A stretch of DNA of 14,411 nt from NCBI GenBank assembly GCA_050180015.1, contig JBFXEO010000055.1, positions 1-14,411 on the forward strand. Direction: 5' to 3'. Positions 1 to 7,076 of the stretch are shown in pieces. This DNA comes from JBFXEO01 sp050180015 (lineage in GTDB: Bacteria; Bacteroidota; Bacteroidia; Bacteroidales; Tenuifilaceae). The translations under genes were made by a program, and so were the position numbers. Below the pieces are notes generated by a model, which saw nothing but the letters and a program-made list of their open reading frames with translations, was not told the origin of the DNA and ran no database searches. The stretch's first letter is position 1. Every line of letters begins with the position of its first letter.

Positions 1-3000
1 ACTGTAATGTCGTCGCGTTGGTGCTCATCGCCCTTAAAATCGTTGAATTCTTTGACCAGCACTTCCGCAATGCTATCCATCGGTTTACTGATATTTGCCA
101 GCAAATAGGTATGGAAACGGCACGCGGTAAACTTGCGCTTAAAGGCGTTATTCTGATCGGTAAAACCGTCGGTACACATAAAAATCATGTCGCCAGAGTG
201 CATTGTTAACCGCCAGTTTGTAAATTCGAGCTCAACATCGGGGAGCACGCTGCCAATAGATTTACGGTTGCCCCTCAGAGTTTGTATCCGCTCATCGCCC
301 TTGCTGTAGTAAAACAACGGTCTGTTTGCCCCGGCAAAAGTAACGATGTACTGATCGTCCAACTTTCGTTCAATCATGCAAAGCGAAATATCCATGCCAT
401 CGAAACTTTCGCTAACATCCTGCCGGAGGGCCGTGTTCACGGCACTGCTTAACTCCGTTAAAATAGCCGCAGGATTATGAACCTTTCGCTCGTTAACTAT
501 TTCGCTCAGCAGCCTGCTGCCTATTAACGACATAAATGCGCCGGGAACGCCATGACCAGTACAGTCAACAACCGCAACAAAAATCTTTTCAGATTTTTTA
601 CCCTTAGTCCCGGATTGCGATACCCAGTAAAAATCACCGGAAACCAGCTCTTTGGGCAAGTAAATAAGAAAATGCTCGAACAAACCCTCGAACGATGCCG
701 GTAAATCGGGAAGTATTGCTTGCTGTATGGTTTGCGCATACTGAATGCTTGCGTTGATATGCTTATTTTTATCATGCATTTCGTCGCGCTGGGTGAGTAT
801 TTCTTCCTTCTGATGCTGTAGCACAACATTTTTCTCCAGTAAGATTTGCTCTGATTTAACAAGTTCCCGGGTTCTAACATCTATTTGCTGCTGAAGCTTA
901 ATATTGGATTTTCTGAGCATTCGAACATTAATGAATATAAGTAGCCAAACCGTTACGATAACTACTGCGACGTAAAAAATAATAGAATACCATTTAAAGT
1001 AAAATGGCTTTTCAATGGTAAATTGGAATACGGTGGCAGGGCTCTCGACCTGAAATAAGTTTTTGGCCTTGACCATAAACTTATAATCGCCGTAAGGCAA
1101 ATTGGTATATTCTTTTTTTTGCTCAGTGGTCCAATCACTCCAATCCTTATCGTAACCCTGTAAACAGAAACTATACAGTAATTTCTGCTGCTGGCCAAAG
1201 AATGGTGAAGAGTAAGAGAATGAAAGCGAGTTATACTGCGATGGTAACTCCATGGGGTTGGCCGACTGAACGGTTAATCCATCGGGAAAAACATTGCTGG
1301 AATTTTCGGTATATGCTGCACCGTTAAATATGTTAATAGCCCTGTTGGCCGTGACCTGCCGTATTAAAACTCGGATTATTTTTTTACTTTCAAGCCCAGC
1401 GTTCCCGTCGTACCTAAACAGCCCGTCGGTTGCAGCAATCCAGGTTACATTGTTCGGCTCTGTGTAAACATCAAAAAAAATTGTTTCGGGGATTGTTCTG
1501 AACTGGGCTGGTTCTCTCCGGTACACACTATGGGGATACTTTATTGCCCTTTCCAGCCACCTGTTCGGGCTGTACTTATAGGCCTCAAACCAAATATTCC
1601 CCCTAAAGTCCTGATTGAATATACGAAGGCCGGCAGATCCATCGGTAAACTCAAGGCCTAACGATGAGTCGGGCACAAATTCCATAGTTTTAGGGTTGAA
1701 CCGCGACAAGCCGCCCTCCGATGATGCCTTTACCTGGTTATCAACCAGAACTACGGACATATCATCGTACTTGGGACGCAATGGGAGGCTGTAGAGTGTA
1801 GTTTTTTCGTGAATAAGCTGGTATGGGTTTACAATGTCGGTAAACCGAACTCCCCTATAGCGCTCAGAATACCATAAATCGCCATCCTTATCCTCCACCA
1901 ACGAATATACATCCCCCGATGTTCCCTCCAATTTTCCTAAAAACTTACACTGTCCCCTGAAGTTCTGTATGACACCAACCCCATCGTGCAGCCCAACGTA
2001 GATGATGCCCGGATAAATCTTTGATTGACAAAAATTGTAGCAATGCCAAGCACCGTTATGAATTAGCCGGGCAGAACCGCCATCGACAAGATAGATTCCG
2101 CCCGAAGTTGCCGCGAGCAATGATTGGCTGCCATCGTCATTTTTTATCACCTTTAGTTTCCACGACAAATCGGTTACACCCTTAACCTGTTCAAATTTAT
2201 CGCTTGCATCTTTCCTGAATACACCGACATTGGAAGTTACGTAAATGTCGCCCTTAAAGCGTGCAACGGACTGAATAACCCCTTTAAGCCCGCTTGCCTC
2301 ATTCCATCCCGTGAGCTGCGAATAAATTGACGTGTAGGAAATACCATTATTTAAGGCCATCCAAAGGTTATCTTGGTCGTCCTCATACAAATACCAAATG
2401 GTATCGTCCTGTAGGCCCACGGATTGATTGATCTTGCGGATTACTTTACCCTTACTGTCAATAAATGCAACACCCCCCCGGTATGTGCCAATGGCGAAAA
2501 CATTACCGTGAACTTTTATTCCAGAGTATATCCAATTTTCCCTAAAGAAAAGGTCATCGTCGGTATTGAATTTAACCACTGCCGGTTCATTGTCATCCAG
2601 GGTTCTGCCTGCTGCAACCGCTTTGCGGTTTAGCAAATAGAAGCCATCGGATTGCGTACCCAGTATAAAGTAGTTCTCATCAAATGGCAGTATGGTGTAA
2701 ATAAGTTTTGATCCAAAAATTTCGCCTCCGGGAACCAGCATCAACGAGTCATTGGCAAGGTAAGTAAGCCCAAAGTCTTTTTGGTTCACAAATAAAACAT
2801 CGTCCACCAGGTATGTTCTGTGAAACATCGTTTTGGGGGTCCATGCCCTGATGGACAAATCGGGCCTTAAAAGCATTAAGAGCCCATTCGCGCTAAAAAA
2901 AACACCGGACTCTGATGAGTAAACCTGGCGAATTAAACCGTACGGTTTATAGTTATCGGGGAGATACTGGTTAAGCGAGTAGAATTGCAGGTTATTGCTT

Positions 3001-3323
3001 GAGTCGGCGGCCAAATAGCCAAATTCGTCCTGTGCCCCAACCCATAAACGCCCCGATTTATCCACATCCAGGCAACGTGGTAACGCGCCATTTATTGATA
3101 TATGCCTCCATTCGCTGCCGTCGAATTCAATAATGCCAACATTGTTGGCAATATACATTAATCCTCGCTTATCCTGGGCAATTGCCCAGCTCTGTGAGTG
3201 TCCGCTATATTCCCTGTGATGAAAATTGGCAACCGGGTAACGTCCAATGTCCTGCGACTTAGAACTTTGGATAATAATGAATAAAAATAATATCGATAAA
3301 CTTGTGGCAATTAGCTTATTCAC
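1..3323 (-). CDS. Transmembrane SpoIIE/PP2C-family Ser/Thr phosphatase with extracytoplasmic propeller and Y_Y_Y domain (3' end cut by window edge)
   Basis: I translated 1107 uninterrupted codons; the frame runs off the window edge just after a terminal DDIT motif, so only a few residues are missing. Order of parts: signal peptide (about 1-24, ending near SKSQD); propeller-like repeats with LWVG/NLWMA/DLWYS-type motifs (about 25-690); a Y_Y_Y (triple tyrosine) domain (about 715-760); one membrane helix (about 780-803); a charged coiled coil (about 805-865); and a SpoIIE phosphatase domain (about 870 to the end). Likely metal-binding acidic residues are present: D897 (GDFYW), D920 (VVDCTGHG), D1052 (CTDGFTD) and D1104/D1105 (DDIT), so it should be catalytically active. 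The sensor half is the type found in Bacteroidota hybrid two-component sensors, but here a phosphatase replaces the kinase. The start is GTG at 3323: an in-frame TAA lies six codons upstream, no ATG precedes the signal peptide, and an AGAGGG sits 6 nt upstream. Inference: it dephosphorylates a SiaC-like protein in opposition to the nearby SiaB-like kinase. Confidence 0.93.
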   Translation of the reverse strand, partial: MNKLIATSLSILFLFIIIQSSKSQDIGRYPVANFHHREYSGHSQSWAIAQDKRGLMYIANNVGIIEFDGSEWRHISINGALPRCLDVDKSGRLWVGAQDEFGYLAADSSNNLQFYSLNQYLPDNYKPYGLIRQVYSSESGVFFSANGLLMLLRPDLSIRAWTPKTMFHRTYLVDDVLFVNQKDFGLTYLANDSLMLVPGGEIFGSKLIYTILPFDENYFILGTQSDGFYLLNRKAVAAGRTLDDNEPAVVKFNTDDDLFFRENWIYSGIKVHGNVFAIGTYRGGVAFIDSKGKVIRKINQSVGLQDDTIWYLYEDDQDNLWMALNNGISYTSIYSQLTGWNEASGLKGVIQSVARFKGDIYVTSNVGVFRKDASDKFEQVKGVTDLSWKLKVIKNDDGSQSLLAATSGGIYLVDGGSARLIHNGAWHCYNFCQSKIYPGIIYVGLHDGVGVIQNFRGQCKFLGKLEGTSGDVYSLVEDKDGDLWYSERYRGVRFTDIVNPYQLIHEKTTLYSLPLRPKYDDMSVVLVDNQVKASSEGGLSRFNPKTMEFVPDSSLGLEFTDGSAGLRIFNQDFRGNIWFEAYKYSPNRWLERAIKYPHSVYRREPAQFRTIPETIFFDVYTEPNNVTWIAATDGLFRYDGNAGLESKKIIRVLIRQVTANRAINIFNGAAYTENSSNVFPDGLTVQSANPMELPSQYNSLSFSYSSPFFGQQQKLLYSFCLQGYDKDWSDWTTEQKKEYTNLPYGDYKFMVKAKNLFQVESPATVFQFTIEKPFYFKWYSIIFYVAVVIVTVWLLIFINVRMLRKSNIKLQQQIDVRTRELVKSEQILLEKNVVLQHQKEEILTQRDEMHDKNKHINASIQYAQTIQQAILPDLPASFEGLFEHFLIYLPKELVSGDFYWVSQSGTKGKKSEKIFVAVVDCTGHGVPGAFMSLIGSRLLSEIVNERKVHNPAAILTELSSAVNTALRQDVSESFDGMDISLCMIERKLDDQYIVTFAGANRPLFYYSKGDERIQTLRGNRKSIGSVLPDVELEFTNWRLTMHSGDMIFMCTDGFTDQNNAFKRKFTACRFHTYLLANISKPMDSIAEVLVKEFNDFKGDEHQRDDIT

Positions 3324-3329
3324 CCAATA

Positions 3330-3335
3330 CCCTCT
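3330..3335 (-). promoter_or_regulatory. Shine-Dalgarno-like site for the GTG-started phosphatase gene
   Basis: The minus strand reads AGAGGG, then a 6-nt spacer, then GTG at 3323. Most genes in this window lack such a site, which is usual in Bacteroidota, so it helps to decide the GTG start. The signal peptide beginning at that codon supports the same choice. Confidence 0.5.
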
Positions 3336-3378
3336 TTCTTAAAAACCTTTCAATTTATTAATAATTCGGAACTTCTAT

Positions 3379-3386
3379 CAAATCTA
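3379..3386 (-). promoter_or_regulatory. Candidate -7 box of the phosphatase gene promoter
   Basis: The minus strand reads TAGATTTG, matching the Bacteroidota -7 consensus TAnnTTTG. It would give a leader of about 50 nt before the GTG. No clear TTG -33 element is present at the expected distance. That region is instead occupied by the AT-rich inverted repeat at 3388-3416. Confidence 0.45.
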
Positions 3387-3387
3387 T

Positions 3388-3416
3388 ACTCATTATTTTT
3401 AAATAAAATAATGAGT
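3388..3416. repeat. Perfect 12-bp inverted repeat, 5-nt loop (terminator or operator)
   Basis: The arms ACTCATTATTTT and AAAATAATGAGT flank a TAAAT loop. The repeat lies 44 nt past the stop of the YD-repeat gene and directly upstream of the phosphatase -7 box. It could be an AT-rich terminator for the upstream gene, or a dyad operator overlapping the -33 region of the downstream promoter. There is no separate T-run after the stem on the minus strand, which weakens the terminator reading. Confidence 0.5.
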
Positions 3417-3460
3417 TCTATCTCCCTTTAAATATTGTGTGAAATAAAAGAACGAATTAT

Positions 3461-4444
3461 TTAGTAAAACTTATATGAGTACCTATATACAACTTTGTAA
3501 TTATAATCGGAATAGTACGCTTCAACCTCGTTGATATTGCCTTTGCTGTCGAGTTTAAAGTTTCGTTTTGAGTAATCGCCAGGTTGCCCGTCGAACCATT
3601 TTTCCTCCAGCATATTCCCGTTACCGTCGTACTTATAGGCGCTGTATAAGAATTTTTCCCCATTAGGATTGGTCTGGTAAACTTCGACCAGCTGGTTATC
3701 CTGGTCGTAAACATAGGTATAGGTTGCCCTTAAGTTACCCCCGTAGTATTCGGTTTTAGAGTTCATTAACCCCTTACTGTTAAAATCATAAACTGTGCGG
3801 CCCAGCTCCTTGCCGGCCCCGCTGTAGTTAGTTTCATCGACCAGGTTGGAGCGGTTATCGTATGTCCTGGTAATTGTTCGATCAACCTTACCTCCTACCT
3901 TGTAAATTGTTATGGTTGACACATTTGCCTTATGCTCAAAATGCCAACGCTCCTCTACATCGTTTGCCGAGTTGTACTTAATAATTTCATTCTGCTTACC
4001 GTTATCAAAATAGGTGTAAACTATACGGTATGCGGTTTTTCCATCGTAACCTACTTCCGATTTCTTATTCCCCTTACCATCGTAGGTAAACGATTGTTTA
4101 AAGCTAAGTTCCATGCTGGTTGGAGACTTGAGGTACTGATACTGCATGTACTCAATTTTTCGGTTTTGGCTGTCGTACCTATAGGCTTGCCGAGAAGATA
4201 CTTTCCCGTCGGGCTTGTAGTTGATAACCTCCACGGCGTTGCCATTCTTATCAAAATTTGTAACAACAGTAATGGTTCCCTTTGAGTCAACTTTATCTTT
4301 CACAAACTTGTGGGTCCGTTGCGTAACTGAAGCTATCCTGTTTTTTGCAATTTTTTCCGGACTTATCAGCTCTGCCCTTGTTTGAGCAGCAGTGTTAAAA
4401 AAAACTGCTGCAATAAAGAATATGACAATAAATATGCGCTTCAT
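3461..4444 (-). CDS. Secreted YD-repeat-like protein of unknown function
   Basis: This is a 327-residue protein. It has an N-terminal signal peptide (MKRIFIVIFF, hydrophobic to about residue 20, cleavage likely near NTAAQ), and the rest consists of degenerate repeats. Units of roughly 20-35 residues with a core like Y-x-Y-D-x-x-G/N-N-x-x-E recur from about residue 50 to the C-terminus (for example YRYDSQNRKIEY, FTYDGKGNKKSE, YKYDGNGNMLEE). They are rich in Tyr, Lys and Asn. This resembles the YD/RHS-type beta-hairpin repeats seen in many secreted Bacteroidota proteins, but there is no RHS core, toxin tip or lipobox. I cannot assign a molecular function. It lies between the SiaB-like kinase and the phosphatase, all leftward, with its own promoter at 4527-4559. 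A role as a partner or ligand of the phosphatase's extracytoplasmic propeller is only a guess from position. Confidence 0.85.
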   Translation of the reverse strand: MKRIFIVIFFIAAVFFNTAAQTRAELISPEKIAKNRIASVTQRTHKFVKDKVDSKGTITVVTNFDKNGNAVEVINYKPDGKVSSRQAYRYDSQNRKIEYMQYQYLKSPTSMELSFKQSFTYDGKGNKKSEVGYDGKTAYRIVYTYFDNGKQNEIIKYNSANDVEERWHFEHKANVSTITIYKVGGKVDRTITRTYDNRSNLVDETNYSGAGKELGRTVYDFNSKGLMNSKTEYYGGNLRATYTYVYDQDNQLVEVYQTNPNGEKFLYSAYKYDGNGNMLEEKWFDGQPGDYSKRNFKLDSKGNINEVEAYYSDYNYKVVYRYSYKFY

Positions 4445-4526
4445 TTGTTTTACTATTAACTATTAACAAGTGTTAAGCGTGCAATGCACAAATTATTCAG
4501 GATGCCCACCAGCTAAAGCAACTTCA

Positions 4527-4559
4527 CAAAGTTAGTAAATATACTTTTACTCAAACAAA
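4527..4559 (-). promoter_or_regulatory. Promoter of the YD-repeat gene
   Basis: The minus strand carries TAACTTTG (plus coordinates 4527-4534), an exact TAnnTTTG -7 box. Two adjacent TTTG elements lie 17 and 21 bp further upstream (4552-4555 and 4556-4559), near the -33 position. The predicted leader is about 75 nt and contains a small GTGC-AAT-GCAC dyad at 4479-4489. This suggests the gene can be transcribed separately from the kinase gene upstream. Confidence 0.55.
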
Positions 4560-4638
4560 AAATGGCACTCAAACAGAATTGTTACACGGAGGTTGTAGCT
4601 CAGCAATATAAATGCTACCGAGGCTTTACTGAAAGTTC

Positions 4639-5217
4639 CTACAAATCGTCAGCATCATCGTCATCAACGGAGATGGAAACTCCCAGGATAAAGAAATGTC
4701 GGTTGACATCGAAGGGAACGAAGTGATAGTATAGCTTATGCTTAGATTTCCGGGCAATATCAATTAAACCAAGGCCGGCACCGCCCTTCTCGTTCAGCTC
4801 GCCCTCTATCATCTGCTGCAGAAACATTTTTTTGAGCTGATTGGGTGTGGCGTTGTTAAGCTGTACAAGCCTGTCCTCCAGTCTCAGCATTCTGTCATTG
4901 CGTATAAGGTTTCCGGTAATTACGTAAAAGGTTTCGCGCTCCTTACCAACAACAAACAACCCGTTACCAATTTGTTTCTCCTTTTCATCGTAATCATCGG
5001 AATGCTTGGTGATGTTCTGAAGGCACTCTATCATTATATGGAAAATTCTTTTGCGCGTAGGGGTGGATACGTCCATTTCCGCAATCTTTCGGTTTGCCAT
5101 AAAGGCAAATGCCCTCATAATCTGATGATTCATTTCGCCCTTATATATTAAGGGAAAACCGCTAGATGCTATCTCGCTGGTAAGTGTAGATTTTATGAAA
5201 TAAATTATATTATCCAT
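4639..5217 (-). CDS. SiaB-family protein kinase (DUF6272, HATPase-like fold)
   Basis: This is a 192-residue cytoplasmic protein without signal peptide or membrane helix. Two ATP-site motifs of the GHKL/anti-sigma-kinase fold are visible: an N-box-like ECLQNITKHSD near residues 83-93 and a glycine-rich GGAGLGLIDIARKS near 146-159. This spacing and wording are typical of the SiaB/DUF6272 family. In Pseudomonas aeruginosa SiaB phosphorylates SiaC and the PP2C phosphatase SiaA reverses it, which controls the diguanylate cyclase SiaD. The C-terminus is a run of acidic residues (SVDDDDADDL). The gene lies two genes upstream of the SpoIIE phosphatase on the same strand, which supports a kinase/phosphatase pair. 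The gap to manA upstream is 130 bp with no clear TAnnTTTG box, so it may be transcribed by read-through or from an unrecognised promoter. Family assignment is confident; the substrate is inferred. Confidence 0.9.
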   Translation of the reverse strand: MDNIIYFIKSTLTSEIASSGFPLIYKGEMNHQIMRAFAFMANRKIAEMDVSTPTRKRIFHIMIECLQNITKHSDDYDEKEKQIGNGLFVVGKERETFYVITGNLIRNDRMLRLEDRLVQLNNATPNQLKKMFLQQMIEGELNEKGGAGLGLIDIARKSKHKLYYHFVPFDVNRHFFILGVSISVDDDDADDL

Positions 5218-5327
5218 TCAGTCAAATGAATGTTGAAGATAGGAAAAAAACGAATTGAATGTAGCTATTGCAAGAAAATTCGTTAAAGATTTTATGAATG
5301 CTTTTTAATAGTACATTAAAACATCCA

Positions 5328-5347
5328 TTTTTACTGTAAAGTAAAAA
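5328..5347 (-). terminator. Weak AT-rich stem-loop right after manA
   Basis: A 7-bp inverted repeat, TTTTTAC and GTAAAAA around a 6-nt loop, abuts the manA stop codon. The low GC content and lack of a following T-run make termination uncertain. It may only be a partial barrier before the kinase gene. Confidence 0.25.
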
Positions 5348-6337
5348 CTACTTAATAAAAATTTCCAACAAGCTACAACCGGACTTGGGTTTTAAAATAA
5401 TATTTTTTAATTCAGCCGGAATAAGTAATGTTTCGCCCGTTGAAATACTCTCTATCCCCCCATTACCGTAAAGAACAGATGATTCTCCCTGAAAACACAG
5501 GTATATAACAAAGGAGTCAAGAAAATCGTAGTTGCGGCTAATGGGCTCGGTAAAGCGTAGCCCATTTACGGTAAAATAATTGCAGGTAGCCAGCTCGGTG
5601 ATCCTGTTATCAACAATAGGCCTTGTCCATTTGGGCTCCGAAGCAGCACTAAAATCTATAACCTCTAGGGCAAGATCGTTATGCAACTCCCGGGGTTTGC
5701 CATTGGCATCAAGCCTATCCCAGTCGTAAATGCGGTAAGTAATATCAGAGGTTTGCTGTATCTCGGCAAGCAAAACGCCTTTGCCGATGGCGTGAACCCG
5801 CCCTGCAGGAATAAAAAAGACATCGCCAGCCGAGGCCTTTTCGGTGTGTAGTAGCTTTTTCAATTCTCCTCCCGATAAACTTTGCAGGTATTCTTTTGTT
5901 GACACATCCCTGTTAAACCCGGTAATTATTTCCGATTTTTCATCGGCGGCTATCACATACCACATCTCTGTTTTCCCGTAGGCATGGTGTCGCTGCATGG
6001 CAATATCATCATCGGGGTGAACCTGGATGGAAAGAATATCGTTAGCGTCTATTAATTTTATTAGCAGGGGAAACTCAACGCCATACTTCTCGTAAACAGA
6101 ATCGCCCACCAAATCGCCCATGTAAACCTCCACCAGCTCCTCCAGGTTATTCCCGGCCAAAAAACCATTTTTAACAACCGAAATATTTTCCTGAACGGCC
6201 GAAATCTCCCAGCTCTCACCGCATTTAGCCATTTGTGAGGGGACATTCTTACCCAGTATTTTCCTCAAATTTTCGCCACCCCAAATTCTTTCCTTGTACT
6301 GGGTTACAAATTTCAGGGGGTACAGACTTTCATTCAT
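5348..6337 (-). CDS. manA: Mannose-6-phosphate isomerase, class I
   Basis: It interconverts mannose 6-phosphate and fructose 6-phosphate with a bound Zn ion in a cupin fold, linking glycolysis to GDP-mannose and glycan synthesis. Counting from the ATG at 6337 it has 329 residues, normal for the short bacterial class. Visible hallmarks are the N-terminal IWGG, the SIQVHPDD motif, the KTEMWYVI motif supplying a glutamate ligand, and FIPAGRVHAIG with a further histidine ligand, followed by QQTSDITYRIYDWDR. The C-terminal third is a second cupin half ending in LLEIFIK. The frame is open upstream to a TTG at 6364, but homologues start with a short leader before LYPLKF, so I prefer the ATG. It is divergent from udk and shares the palindromic promoter region at 6405-6422. 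Confidence 0.94.
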   Translation of the reverse strand: MNESLYPLKFVTQYKERIWGGENLRKILGKNVPSQMAKCGESWEISAVQENISVVKNGFLAGNNLEELVEVYMGDLVGDSVYEKYGVEFPLLIKLIDANDILSIQVHPDDDIAMQRHHAYGKTEMWYVIAADEKSEIITGFNRDVSTKEYLQSLSGGELKKLLHTEKASAGDVFFIPAGRVHAIGKGVLLAEIQQTSDITYRIYDWDRLDANGKPRELHNDLALEVIDFSAASEPKWTRPIVDNRITELATCNYFTVNGLRFTEPISRNYDFLDSFVIYLCFQGESSVLYGNGGIESISTGETLLIPAELKNIILKPKSGCSLLEIFIK

Positions 6338-6405
6338 GCTATTCGTTTTAATTTTATCCGGCAATCTGTTCTTCCGGTTGAAAATAATATTTATCTTAGT
6401 TTAAT

Positions 6406-6413
6406 TAACTTTG
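6406..6413 (+). promoter_or_regulatory. -7 box for udk and the exonuclease gene
   Basis: TAACTTTG matches TAnnTTTG and lies 38 nt before the udk ATG. The nearest TTG (6378-6380) is 25 bp upstream, longer than the usual spacing, so the -33 element is uncertain. The box forms the left half of the perfect palindrome TTAACTTTGCAAAGTTAA (6405-6422). Confidence 0.5.
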
Positions 6414-6421
6414 CAAAGTTA
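6414..6421 (-). promoter_or_regulatory. -7 box for manA
   Basis: The minus strand reads TAACTTTG, identical to the udk box and directly abutting it on the other strand. The predicted leader to the manA ATG is about 70 nt. No convincing -33 TTG was found. Because the two boxes occupy the same stretch, only one direction can be opened by polymerase at a time (inference). Confidence 0.45.
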
Positions 6422-6451
6422 ACACTATGTACAAACATTAAAAGTATTACA

Positions 6452-7075
6452 ATGCTTATTATTGGTATAGCCGGAGGCACCGGATCGGGGAAAACAACGG
6501 TTGTGAATAGGATAGTGGAGCTCTTGCCCAAAGGCGAAGTGGTAATAATTCCCCAGGATTCATACTACAGGGATAACTCTGATTTACCCTTAGAGCAACG
6601 GCAGGAAATGAATTTCGATCACCCCGATTCCATTGAATTTGAACTCCTAGTGGATCACATTCGTAAGCTAAAAGCCGGAGAATCCGTCCAACAGCCAATT
6701 TACTCCTACCTAACCTGTACCCGTGCAAAGGAAACGGTAACCATCCAGCCCCGGCATGTAATTATTGTTGAAGGAATACTCATTTTTACCTGCGATGAGT
6801 TACGGAAACTTATGGATATTAGAGTTTTTGTTGATGCCGATGCCGACGATAGGCTTTCGAGGGTAATAGCCCGTGACATTATAGAGCGCGGACGATCCAT
6901 AAACAAAGTGCTTGAACGCTATGAAAAAACGGTTAAACCCATGCACCTCCAGTTCATTGAGCCTACCAAGCGTTATGCCGATATTATTATTCCTCAGGGT
7001 GGAAACAACTCTGTAGCCATCAGCGTATTAACCTCTACCATTGAAAAAACACTAAGAACCCATAACCTTTTATAG
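6452..7075 (+). CDS. udk: Uridine kinase (uridine/cytidine salvage)
   Basis: It phosphorylates uridine and cytidine to UMP and CMP in the pyrimidine salvage pathway. The 207-residue length is normal for bacterial Udk. A Walker A motif (GGTGSGKTT, about residues 8-16) opens the P-loop NTPase fold. PQDSYYRD follows (about 34-41), then NFDHPDSIEF (about 54-63), YSYLTCTR in the substrate lid, IIVEGILIF carrying the Walker B-like strand, and RDIIERGRS. It ends about where the family normally ends, with no fused phosphoribosyltransferase domain. The downstream exonuclease gene starts one base after its stop, so the two are surely co-transcribed. Confidence 0.96.
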   Translation: MLIIGIAGGTGSGKTTVVNRIVELLPKGEVVIIPQDSYYRDNSDLPLEQRQEMNFDHPDSIEFELLVDHIRKLKAGESVQQPIYSYLTCTRAKETVTIQPRHVIIVEGILIFTCDELRKLMDIRVFVDADADDRLSRVIARDIIERGRSINKVLERYEKTVKPMHLQFIEPTKRYADIIIPQGGNNSVAISVLTSTIEKTLRTHNLL

Positions 7076-7076
7076 T

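Noticed and set aside
524..1198. Short minus-strand open frames at 524-880 and 962-1198
   Set aside because: They are out of frame within the continuous phosphatase reading frame, which carries clear Y_Y_Y, membrane and SpoIIE features there.
4590..4625. Stem-loop terminator after the SiaB-like kinase gene
   Set aside because: GTAGC/GCTAC gives only a 5-bp stem with a long loop and no T-run. This is not enough to call.
6338..6364. TTG start for manA at 6364
   Set aside because: It adds nine residues before an ATG that fits the usual N-terminus of the family. It is possible but less likely.
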